A stretch of DNA of 7,499 nt, taken from NCBI GenBank assembly GCA_038148435.1, contig JAYQVM010000086.1:1-7499 (forward strand), given 5' to 3'. The stretch comes from UBA5109 sp038148435. GTDB lineage: Bacteria > Pseudomonadota > Gammaproteobacteria > Pseudomonadales > Pseudohongiellaceae. The position numbers were made by a program, and so were the translations under genes. Shown here piece after piece: positions 1 to 6,023 of the stretch. How positions within the stretch are numbered: the first letter of the stretch is position 1; each line of letters starts with the position of its first letter. Under the pieces are notes generated by a model. That model was not told the origin of the DNA. It made no database searches and saw only the letters and a list, made by a program, of their open reading frames with translations.

Positions 1-53
1 ACCAGGAACCAAGTGATTAACAGTCACCTACTCTACCATTGAGCTATTGGGCA
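1..53 (-). tRNA. tRNA-Asn (GTT), 3' part cut off by window edge
   Basis: Read on the minus strand this folds as a tRNA. It has a 7-nt 5' acceptor strand starting with T (47-53), then TA, a GCTC D-stem, and a 5-bp anticodon stem GGTGA/TCACT closing the loop CTGTTAA. The anticodon GTT (positions 19-21, complement) decodes asparagine AAC/AAU. The variable region TGGTT and the 5' T-stem strand CCTGG follow, and the window ends at the first T-loop base, so about 53 of 76 nt are present. A promoter with a GC-rich discriminator lies upstream (96-124, minus). The gene is transcribed divergently from uvrB. Confidence 0.93.
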
Positions 54-65
54 ATGAATCTGAAC

Positions 66-83
66 TAAGGTATTTTAACCTTA
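66..83. repeat. Small inverted repeat in the tRNA-Asn leader
   Basis: TAAGGT (66-71) and ACCTTA (78-83) are perfect complements around a 6-nt A/T loop. On the minus strand this lies in the transcribed leader between the predicted tRNA-Asn promoter and the tRNA 5' end. It has no T-tract in either direction, so it does not look like a terminator. It may be a processing-related hairpin or a chance match. Confidence 0.35.
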
Positions 84-95
84 AAAACGGCGCGT

Positions 96-124
96 ATGTT
101 AATGAGAATTCGGGCAGGGGTCAA
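96..124 (-). promoter_or_regulatory. Sigma70-type promoter of tRNA-Asn
   Basis: On the minus strand, TTGACC (complement of 119-124, 5/6 of consensus) is followed after exactly 17 nt by TAACAT (complement of 96-101, 4/6). Downstream of the -10 the sequence reads ACGCGCCG, a GC-rich discriminator typical of stable-RNA promoters under growth-rate/ppGpp control. The predicted start is near position 89, giving a leader of about 35 nt before the tRNA. Confidence 0.7.
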
Positions 125-136
125 CCTTGTTCGCTG

Positions 137-165
137 TTCATTTACGTTCTGAAAGCCCTTAAAAT
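137..165 (+). promoter_or_regulatory. Possible uvrB promoter
   Basis: TAAAAT (160-165, 5/6 of the -10 consensus) is preceded at 17-nt spacing by TTCATT (137-142, only 3/6). Transcription would begin near 172, leaving a leader of about 20 nt before the TTG start. No CTG-N10-CAG LexA operator is visible between the tRNA and uvrB, so SOS control as in E. coli uvrB is not supported by this sequence. Confidence 0.4.
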
Positions 166-193
166 AGTCAATTTTTCCTGACAGGAATTCAGC

Positions 194-2215
194 TTGGATC
201 GCTTTCAGATTAATGCTCCCTACGACCCGGCGGGCGACCAGCCCTTAGCCATCAGACAGCTGGTCGAAGGACTACATGATGGTTTGGCGGCACAGACGCT
301 GTTGGGTGTGACAGGCTCAGGTAAAACCTTCACGATTGCCAATGTGATTCAGGAAGTTCAGCGTCCCTGCCTGGTGATGGCGCATAACAAAACCCTGGCA
401 GCGCAGCTTTATGGTGAGCTGAAAGATTTTTTTCCACAGAATGCTGTCGAATATTTCGTTTCCTATTATGACTACTACCAGCCAGAAGCCTACGTGCCGG
501 CATCGGACTCCTATATCGAAAAGGACTCATCGGTTAATGAGCACATAGAACAGATGCGTTTGTCTGCCACCAAATCCTTGATGGAGAAACAGGATGTCAT
601 TGTGGTGGCAACGGTCTCATCGATATATGGTCTGGGAGACCCATCTGTTTACCTGGATATGGTGATACATCTGAATGTGGGGGGTAAGCTGGACCAGCGG
701 GTTTTACTGAAACGGCTGGCAGAGCTGCAATATACGCGAAATGAAATGGAGCTTCATCGCAGTTCCTACCGAGTCCGTGGCGATGTCATCGATATTTTTC
801 CGGCTGAATCAGATGCGCAGGCCATTCGGATTGAGTTGTTTGATGATGAGATTGAAAGCCTGTCTTATTTCGACCCGCTGACCGGGGAGGTTCTGCAGAA
901 TGTGCCACGTCTAACCATATTCCCCAAATCACACTATGTGACCCATCGTGCCCGCATGCTGGAAACCATCGAGCAGGTAAAACTGGAATTGGCTGAGCGC
1001 CTCAAGCAGCTGGAAGGGCAGAACCTCTTGGTGGAAGCGCAGCGTCTCAAGCAGCGCACCCAATTTGACCTGGAGATGATGGAACAGCTGGGCTACTGCA
1101 CCGGCATTGAAAACTATTCACGCTACCTGTCAGGAAGGGCAGAAGGGCAGCCACCGCCAACCTTGTTTGATTACCTGCCCCCTGATGCTTTTGTGGTGGT
1201 CGATGAATCACATGTCACCATTCCGCAAATCGGGGCGATGTACAAGGGAGACCGCTCGCGTAAGGAAACCCTTGTCCAGTATGGATTTCGCCTGCCTTCT
1301 GCACTGGATAATCGCCCCTTGCGTTTTAATGAATGGGAGCAACTGGCACCTCAGCTGGTCTTTGTCTCGGCAACACCGGCTGACTACGAAGCACAACATG
1401 AAGGACAGCGGGTGCAACAGGTTGTTCGCCCAACCGGGCTATTAGATCCGGAGACTGAAGTCAGACCGGCAAAGCATCAGGTTGATGATCTTTTCTCTGA
1501 GGTGAAAAACCGCGTGGCACAGGAGGAACGCGTGCTGGTTACAACGCTGACCAAGCGTATGGCTGAAGACCTGACGGATTATCTGGCCGACAATGGTGTC
1601 AAGGTGCGCTATCTGCATTCAGATATCGATACGGTGGAACGTGTCGAAATCATCCGGGATTTACGGCTGGGTGTCTTTGATGTGCTGGTTGGGATTAACT
1701 TACTGCGAGAAGGCCTGGATATTCCTGAAGTATCGCTGGTGGCCGTACTGGATGCCGACAAAGAAGGCTTTCTGCGTTCCGAACGCTCACTGATCCAGAC
1801 CATGGGCAGGGCCGCGCGTAATGTGCACGGCAAGGTGATTTTATACGCCGACCGTATGACTGACTCAATGCAGCGTGCAATAGATACTACACTGGAAAGG
1901 CGCCGTATTCAGCGGGCCTTCAATGAAGAACATGGCATCACGCCAAAGGGTATTCGAAAAAAAATCATGGATATCATGGAAGGTGCCGAGCAGACTGTGG
2001 GCAAGGGAAAACGGTCATATTCGCAGCTGCGTAAAGTTGCGGAGCAGTCGAGTGAGTACAGCAGGGATCTGGATAAAATGAATCCGGCGCAATTGGCCCA
2101 GGAAATCAAACAGCTGGAAGAGCGCATGTATGAGTATGCGCGCAATCTTGAATTTGAAGCAGCTGCGCGGATGCGTGATCAGATTAGCCAGATCAATGAA
2201 AAATTTATTGCCTGA
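194..2215 (+). CDS. uvrB: UvrABC excinuclease subunit B
   Basis: This encodes the 673-aa DNA damage-verification helicase of nucleotide excision repair, the same length as E. coli UvrB. In the cytoplasm UvrA loads it on damaged DNA and it then recruits UvrC. Visible motifs: Walker A GVTGSGKT (38-45); the damage-probing beta-hairpin rich in Tyr (about 90-116, with YYDYYQPEAYVP); Walker B/motif II DESH (337-340); motif III SATP (392-395); motif V GINLLREGLD (500-509); motif VI QTMGRAARN (535-543); and a C-terminal UVR domain (about 633-668) that contacts UvrC. The start is TTG. It is chosen because AGGA (183-186) sits 7 nt upstream and the N-terminus aligns with family members (GDQPLAI at 14-20). 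All catalytic motifs are intact. The stop lies 8 nt from the stop of the convergent minus-strand gene, with no obvious terminator between them. Confidence 0.98.
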   Translation: MDRFQINAPYDPAGDQPLAIRQLVEGLHDGLAAQTLLGVTGSGKTFTIANVIQEVQRPCLVMAHNKTLAAQLYGELKDFFPQNAVEYFVSYYDYYQPEAYVPASDSYIEKDSSVNEHIEQMRLSATKSLMEKQDVIVVATVSSIYGLGDPSVYLDMVIHLNVGGKLDQRVLLKRLAELQYTRNEMELHRSSYRVRGDVIDIFPAESDAQAIRIELFDDEIESLSYFDPLTGEVLQNVPRLTIFPKSHYVTHRARMLETIEQVKLELAERLKQLEGQNLLVEAQRLKQRTQFDLEMMEQLGYCTGIENYSRYLSGRAEGQPPPTLFDYLPPDAFVVVDESHVTIPQIGAMYKGDRSRKETLVQYGFRLPSALDNRPLRFNEWEQLAPQLVFVSATPADYEAQHEGQRVQQVVRPTGLLDPETEVRPAKHQVDDLFSEVKNRVAQEERVLVTTLTKRMAEDLTDYLADNGVKVRYLHSDIDTVERVEIIRDLRLGVFDVLVGINLLREGLDIPEVSLVAVLDADKEGFLRSERSLIQTMGRAARNVHGKVILYADRMTDSMQRAIDTTLERRRIQRAFNEEHGITPKGIRKKIMDIMEGAEQTVGKGKRSYSQLRKVAEQSSEYSRDLDKMNPAQLAQEIKQLEERMYEYARNLEFEAAARMRDQISQINEKFIA

Positions 2216-2223
2216 TCCCTTTT

Positions 2224-2994
2224 CTAATTGGCCAGACCACCGCTACGTTCTCCACTTTCATCAGGGGCATCACGATTGTTTTCCAGGCAGTGGTATTCGC
2301 GGATACGCCAGCTGGGGCGTTTGGAATATTCAATGCTCTGCATGATGGGTTCCTGAAAAGCCAGTGGGTCTTCAATGGTGAGCTCAACATTTATGGTATC
2401 TTCATCAGCCCAGGTCCAGCGCTCAATGATGTGCATCTGTTCACTGTGAGGCAGGCCTCCACCTATGGTTGTCAGTGTATTGAAGCCAATCGTGTCAATG
2501 ACTAGCTTATTGTCTTCCCACCAGCCAATTGAATCGCCATTGTAAGACGGGTCAAGTTCATCGAAAGAGAGATGCTCATCCCGGTCTAGAAAAACCCGGC
2601 GCACTTGACTTTCTGCTTCATAAATAAGGGTGATTCGGCCAGGACTGTGCAAAATTTCAAAGGGATAAGGGTAGGTCATAATGCGTGGCATGCCGACCCA
2701 GCCACAACTCTGGGTGCCTACAGCCAGCCTTGCAAGTCTTTCCTGCTCCCGTTCATAAATACGTAAATACTCCGGAGTGAGGATATCCTCGGGACCAAGT
2801 GCCTGTGAGGGTGGTGCAGTGGCATTAGGATCAAGTCGGGGAATGCCGAGGCGCTTGAGTCGTTCATCCAGAGTATTGTCATTCATCCAAACGCCCGAAA
2901 GATCATGGGAGTCATCAGGTAACTGAGCATTTATGCTGCCTGTGGCGGCAAGCATGCCGAGCAAGACGAGCAGGCTAAATATGCTATTAACCAT
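2224..2994 (-). CDS. Secreted protein of unknown function ('SGVW' family)
   Basis: This is a 256-aa exported protein. The N-terminus has a hydrophobic stretch (about 5-18) and a probable signal peptidase I site after INA (A23), although the n-region carries no positive charge. The mature part has motifs I recognise from an uncharacterised family of secreted proteins: DLSGVW (31-36), CGWVGMPRIM (97-106), PYPFEI (109-114), YNGDSIGWWEDNKLVIDT (151-168), HSEQMHIIERW (183-193), TIEDP (206-210) and EYHCLENN (233-240). Cys97 and Cys236 could form a disulfide in the periplasm. The reading frame stays open back to 3318, but that part is the out-of-frame shadow of the upstream gene. ATG at 2994 is chosen because a signal peptide begins there. 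It overlaps the upstream stop by 8 nt and lacks a good SD, which suggests translational coupling. No enzymatic function can be assigned. An alternative start at 3015 would add seven residues. Confidence 0.85.
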   Translation of the reverse strand: MVNSIFSLLVLLGMLAATGSINAQLPDDSHDLSGVWMNDNTLDERLKRLGIPRLDPNATAPPSQALGPEDILTPEYLRIYEREQERLARLAVGTQSCGWVGMPRIMTYPYPFEILHSPGRITLIYEAESQVRRVFLDRDEHLSFDELDPSYNGDSIGWWEDNKLVIDTIGFNTLTTIGGGLPHSEQMHIIERWTWADEDTINVELTIEDPLAFQEPIMQSIEYSKRPSWRIREYHCLENNRDAPDESGERSGGLAN

Positions 2995-3364
2995 GATAGT
3001 AAAGTACCATGCCATCTTCTTTGTGAATTTCCAGGAAAGTACCGCCTGCCTCACCGCTCTTAAGCGGATAGATGAGCACGCGTACTTTTTCACCGACTTC
3101 AAGCGAAGTGCGTTTCCAGCCGTTACGCGCCAGAATGTTTGGACTGCCACCTTCCAAGGCCCACTCAATCTGCTCGCCATTTTCATTATCAATGACCACA
3201 TGAATAAAGGTGTGCGGGTTTGTCCATTGAAAAACAGAGATTGTTCCTTCCAGCCACATTTCATTCTTGCTGTCGAACATCGAAAATGAATGATGAGCCA
3301 GGGCACTTGTAGAGACAAGCAGGTTCAGCAGGCATGCTATAAGTAGGTTTTGGCGGATGTTCAC
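2987..3364 (-). CDS. DUF6152-like small periplasmic protein
   Basis: A 125-aa exported protein. A signal peptide (residues 1-23, cleavage after ALA) leaves a mature N-terminus beginning HHSFSMFD, the hallmark I associate with DUF6152-type proteins. Further family-like signatures are WLEGTI (37-42), WTNPHTFIHV (47-56) and a C-terminal beta-rich part ending in GTFLEIHKEDG. The fold is probably a small beta-barrel or Ig-like domain; its function is unknown. The start is GTG, supported by AGGGGA (complement of 3372-3377) 7 nt upstream. The stop TAA overlaps the start of the next gene (shared bases 2987-2994), so the two are almost certainly co-translated. A strong promoter lies upstream (3430-3458, minus). 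The exposed N-terminal histidine pair could bind a metal; this is inference only. Confidence 0.88.
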   Translation of the reverse strand: MNIRQNLLIACLLNLLVSTSALAHHSFSMFDSKNEMWLEGTISVFQWTNPHTFIHVVIDNENGEQIEWALEGGSPNILARNGWKRTSLEVGEKVRVLIYPLKSGEAGGTFLEIHKEDGMVLYYHG

Positions 3365-3429
3365 AGTACTATCCCCTGGTTACGATTGATAACTACACGT
3401 GTTGTGAAGAAGGCTGACGTATCAAAATT

Positions 3430-3458
3430 ATTGTATTAACGGTCCATATTCTAGTCAA
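3430..3458 (-). promoter_or_regulatory. Sigma70-type promoter of the DUF6152-like/SGVW operon
   Basis: On the minus strand, TTGACT (complement of 3453-3458, 5/6) is followed after exactly 17 nt by TACAAT (complement of 3430-3435, 5/6). The predicted start is near 3423, giving a 5' leader of about 58 nt ahead of the GTG start at 3364. This is one of the best promoter matches in the window. Confidence 0.75.
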
Positions 3459-3470
3459 TTCGGTACAGTC

Positions 3471-3527
3471 AGGCCAGCAGGGCCTAACAAGATGAACATG
3501 AAAATATGATCCTGGGTAAAGCAGGAT
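3471..3527. repeat. Two short palindromes in the divergent intergenic region
   Basis: AGGCC-AGCAG-GGCCT (3471-3485) is a 5-bp inverted repeat. ATCCTG (3509-3514) and CAGGAT (3522-3527) form a 6-bp inverted repeat around a 7-nt loop. Both lie between the back-to-back promoters of the minus-strand operon and the NHL gene, where operators for a shared regulator would be expected. They could also be chance. Nothing else is seen in the 3365-3610 gap apart from the two promoters. Confidence 0.35.
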
Positions 3528-3548
3528 TCTAGGAATTGAATTTGCTCG

Positions 3549-3576
3549 TGACATATTCGTGTTTTTTTTCTATCTT
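3549..3576 (+). promoter_or_regulatory. Probable promoter of the NHL-propeller/VOC operon
   Basis: GTGACA (3549-3554, 5/6 of the -35 consensus) and TATCTT (3571-3576, 4/6 of the -10) are separated by 16 nt that include a T8 run. The predicted start is near 3583, about 28 nt before the preferred ATG. It is back-to-back with the minus-strand promoter at 3430-3458. Confidence 0.5.
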
Positions 3577-3610
3577 GAGCTGACTCTGGTGCTTAAAAAG
3601 AGGAATGAAG

Positions 3611-4717
3611 ATGCACAAACCTGAATTTGGCGAGACAGGCTCGAAGACAGTCGACACACTATATATGGCCAGCCTGCTACTGATTCTGTTGCCGTTTTAT
3701 GCCAGAGCACAGGAACTACCGCACTTTGCCCTTGATAAGGAATGGCCGCAATTACCCATCAGCAACACGGGAGAATTCTGGCTTACCGGTGGCTTGGGGG
3801 GTATGTGCATGGATGCGCGTGACCATGTGTTTCTTTTGAACAGGCAGGATGTGGATCCGGAAGATCTGGATGCAGCTCTGCTCGCTCCGCCGATCCTGGA
3901 TATGGATGCCAGCGGACAGGTCATCAATGCCTGGGGTGACCCGGATCTTATTGGTGATCGCTTGCACGACTGTCATGTGGATATGGAAGGCAATATCTGG
4001 ATTGTTGCAGCAGGCACCGGCGTACTGCAAAAGTACTCATTAGAGGGTGAGCTGCTTTTGCAGATAGGCGAAAAAGGTAAATATGATTCTTCCGATGGCA
4101 CGCGTCAGGGGCAGCCACTTAATTCAGACACGGCACAGTTTTTCCTGCCTTCCAGTATCGATACTGACCCGCAAACTGGCAACCTATATGTTGCTGATGG
4201 CGAGCTTCCCGGTGGTAATGCCAGAGTGGCAGTCCTGAATCAAGAAGGTGAATTTCTTTTTCAATGGCAGTTACGTCGTGAACCGGGTGAAGAGAGTCTG
4301 ACCGCCTTGCTGCACTGTCTAAGAATTTCTGCAGATGGTTACGTCTACATTTGTGACCGTCAGGCAGATCGTATTCAGGTTTTTGATATGCAGGGAAATT
4401 TTTTGCGCTATATAGAAAACGATTTTGAGCTAAAGTCGTCTGCTGATAACCGCTTGAGTGGCGAGCGCGGAACCGCAGTTGTTCTGGCATTTTCGGATGA
4501 TCCCCAGCAGGAATATTTGTATGTGATTAACCAAAACTCTATGCAGGTCGATATTATCAACCGTCAGTCAGGAGAAAAGTTGAGCAGTTTTGGTGAAGGC
4601 CCTGGAACTTATCCGGGCCAGTTTATCCTGCCGCATTCCATTGCCGTGGATTCACAGGGTAATATCATCATTGCTGAGCAGGGAGGCAAAAGAGTACAAA
4701 AATTTCTTAAGCGTTAA
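3611..4717 (+). CDS. Secreted NHL-repeat six-bladed beta-propeller, PAL-like
   Basis: A 368-aa protein with an N-terminal hydrophobic segment (about 19-29) and a likely signal peptidase site after ARA (33), so probably periplasmic. The rest is NHL-type blades, each with a pattern like GNIWIV or GYVYICD followed by a 'V..F...G' strand. The blades resemble the lyase domain of peptidyl-alpha-hydroxyglycine alpha-amidating lyase (PAL). His119 (HDCHVD), His235 (LHCLRIS) and His342 (LPHSIAVD) occupy positions that, from memory of PAL, match the three zinc-binding histidines; this is a visual alignment only. ATG at 3611 is preferred over the in-frame ATG at 3605: the SD AGAGGA (3599-3604) touches 3605 but is 6 nt from 3611. 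The n-region before the hydrophobic core is long for a signal peptide; an internal ATG at 3665 would give a short one but has no SD. The VOC gene follows 58 nt downstream. The substrate is unknown. Confidence 0.82.
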   Translation: MHKPEFGETGSKTVDTLYMASLLLILLPFYARAQELPHFALDKEWPQLPISNTGEFWLTGGLGGMCMDARDHVFLLNRQDVDPEDLDAALLAPPILDMDASGQVINAWGDPDLIGDRLHDCHVDMEGNIWIVAAGTGVLQKYSLEGELLLQIGEKGKYDSSDGTRQGQPLNSDTAQFFLPSSIDTDPQTGNLYVADGELPGGNARVAVLNQEGEFLFQWQLRREPGEESLTALLHCLRISADGYVYICDRQADRIQVFDMQGNFLRYIENDFELKSSADNRLSGERGTAVVLAFSDDPQQEYLYVINQNSMQVDIINRQSGEKLSSFGEGPGTYPGQFILPHSIAVDSQGNIIIAEQGGKRVQKFLKR

Positions 4718-4775
4718 ATTAATTTGAGGCAGGATTAAATCGCTAAACAAGAAAGGTCAAAACGGGAGACGTGCC

Positions 4776-5852
4776 ATGCAACATTTTTTAAAAATTATCG
4801 GACTGATTTGTCTGAGTATCTGTGTGGGCTGTCAGCAGATTTCAGCTCAAACAGATTCAACTAGGGTGGATGGACGTCCGGAGGTTCGTGGAATTTATAA
4901 CTGGATTCACACGACGGGCTATGGTGAGCGGGCCTTTCCATTTTACCGTGACATGCTGGAGTTAGAACTGGCGCGTTCTCCTTTTGGTGGTCCTGCTCCA
5001 GCGGATGCCCCGCCACCTCAGATCAGGCCTTCCTCAGAAGCAAGGTCCGATCCGCTTATCTGGCATTTGACGGACAGTCAAGGCGGGCGTTTTCGAAATA
5101 TTTTTATGCATACGGCCAATGCTCCCTATGGTCTCGAGCTGTCAGAGTTTTATGATTTGCCCCGAAGAGAAAGAGTCGACAGCCCTTATGATCCTGGCAG
5201 CTCACGAATAATTTTTTATGTCCGTGACCTGGATGCCCTATATGAAAGTCTGCGTGCTGCGAATACTCCTGTAGTAAGCTTGGATGAAGCAATCGCTAAT
5301 ACCTCACTCGGGGAAAGTGTGTTGATCAGGGATCCGGATGGCTACATGATTCAGTTGATTCAGGCCAGCTCTGCAGATATTGCAGCAGCCACTTACCATA
5401 AGCAAATCATTTCAACCCATATTGGTCTGACAGTGGCTGATACAGCCCGGTCCCTGCGTTACTATCAGGACTTGCTTGGCTTTGAATTAGAAGGCAGCCG
5501 TCAGGGGACAGCCGCTGACTTGCAAGTCAATGGTCTCGCTGCTGGCAGTCTAAGCCAGACCACAATGATCATCCCAGGTACTGACACCATGGTGATTCTC
5601 GATCAATATCAGGTTCCTTCGGGTACGATGCCTCCTCCACGCGCGCTTAGCTGGACTATTCAGGATGTCGGTTCTCCCCAGTTTCAGCTGCAGGTGAGCG
5701 ATATTGATGCCTTTATAGAGCTGACCGAGGATGCAGGCTATGAATTTCTAAGCTGGGATGCCGAGCCTATACAACGTGATTTTGGGCGCTTTGTATTTGC
5801 CATAGATCCTGATGGAATTCTGGTAGAATACGTAGAGCCTGAACGCCCTTAA
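4776..5852 (+). CDS. Exported tandem-VOC (glyoxalase-fold) protein, probable lipoprotein
   Basis: A 358-aa protein with two vicinal-oxygen-chelate modules. The N-terminus has a hydrophobic segment (about 4-18) and a lipobox-like CVGC with Cys19 as the candidate lipidated residue. The Cys at -3 is atypical, and cleavage after ISA (24) by signal peptidase I is the alternative. Module 1 spans about 40-196: His45, Glu121, and DPDGYMIQL, in which the usual C-terminal metal-binding Glu is Gln193. Module 2 spans about 211-355: THIGLTV with His215, the 'YYQDLLGFEL' VOC helix-strand, and DPDGILVEY with Glu351. Module 2 looks more canonical. Module 1 has a Pro/Ala-rich insert (about 72-85). The SD GGGAG (4764-4768) is 7 nt before ATG. 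It is probably co-transcribed with the upstream propeller gene. VOC proteins act as lyases, dioxygenases, isomerases or binding proteins; substrate and reaction cannot be assigned here. Confidence 0.85.
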   Translation: MQHFLKIIGLICLSICVGCQQISAQTDSTRVDGRPEVRGIYNWIHTTGYGERAFPFYRDMLELELARSPFGGPAPADAPPPQIRPSSEARSDPLIWHLTDSQGGRFRNIFMHTANAPYGLELSEFYDLPRRERVDSPYDPGSSRIIFYVRDLDALYESLRAANTPVVSLDEAIANTSLGESVLIRDPDGYMIQLIQASSADIAAATYHKQIISTHIGLTVADTARSLRYYQDLLGFELEGSRQGTAADLQVNGLAAGSLSQTTMIIPGTDTMVILDQYQVPSGTMPPPRALSWTIQDVGSPQFQLQVSDIDAFIELTEDAGYEFLSWDAEPIQRDFGRFVFAIDPDGILVEYVEPERP

Positions 5853-5879
5853 TTTCATTTCTTCAGTTTGAATTAGCGC

Positions 5880-5922
5880 ATCCGCTAGTGAAATCAGCAA
5901 ATGGCTTTTTTCGCTAGCGGAT
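5880..5922. repeat. 14-bp hairpin between the VOC gene and the speD-like gene
   Basis: Positions 5880-5893 pair with 5909-5922 over 14 contiguous bp with a single G-T wobble; core CCGCTAG / CTAGCGG. Inside the 15-nt loop, AGC (5896-5898) and GCT (5904-5906) can add three more pairs. No T-tract follows on either strand, so it is not a classic intrinsic terminator, although it lies 28 nt after the VOC stop and could end or stabilise that mRNA. It could also be part of the speD leader if transcription reads through. Confidence 0.7.
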
Positions 5923-5927
5923 TATGC

Positions 5928-5955
5928 TTGCCTTCCCTAGCAAAAAGAGTAGAGT
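5928..5955 (+). promoter_or_regulatory. Possible promoter for the leader ORF and speD-like gene
   Basis: TTGCCT (5928-5933, 4/6) and TAGAGT (5950-5955, 4/6) are 16 nt apart and are followed by the GC-rich GCGCGCCGC. Transcription would start near 5962, just after the hairpin and about 23 nt before the leader ORF ATG. The match is modest, and read-through from the VOC operon is an alternative. Confidence 0.3.
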
Positions 5956-5984
5956 GCGCGCCGCAGTGCCATTAGGAGTCCTTG

Positions 5985-6023
5985 ATGAGTACTGTAACTC
6001 TATTATTAGCGAGGCAATTATGA
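5985..6023 (+). CDS. Putative 12-codon leader peptide ORF upstream of speD
   Basis: ATG at 5985 opens a 12-codon frame, MSTVTLLLARQL, ending in TGA at 6021-6023. A textbook SD, AGGAG (5974-5978), sits 6 nt before the ATG, stronger than that of the downstream gene. The stop overlaps the speD start as ATGA (6020-6023), the usual geometry for translational coupling or reinitiation. The speD SD (GAGG, 6011-6014) lies inside the leader codons, so ribosomes on the leader would cover it. Four of the twelve codons are Leu (CTA, TTA, TTA, TTA). I do not recognise a family. It could be a regulatory leader or a chance frame, but SD, spacing and overlap together favour real translation. Confidence 0.5.
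   Translation: MSTVTLLLARQL

Noticed and set aside
178..192. CTG...CAG just before uvrB as a LexA operator
   Set aside because: The spacing is 9 nt instead of 10, the centre is not an alternating A/T palindrome, and it overlaps the SD and start region.
2995..3318. 108-residue N-terminal extension of the SGVW protein
   Set aside because: It is the alternate-frame shadow of the DUF6152-like gene; a signal peptide starts at the ATG at 2994.
4119..4490. 123-aa minus-strand frame inside the propeller gene
   Set aside because: Antisense shadow of a well-supported coding region; no domain or SD seen.
5982..6006. TTGATG / TATTAT as a speD promoter
   Set aside because: The spacer is only 13 nt, and the start would fall at the speD SD, within the leader ORF.
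5924..6019. 32-residue N-terminal extension of the SpeD-like protein
   Set aside because: The family N-terminus starts at MSHDAPIWGQH; ATG 5924 has no SD and lies beside the hairpin, whereas 6020 has GAGG at 5 nt.
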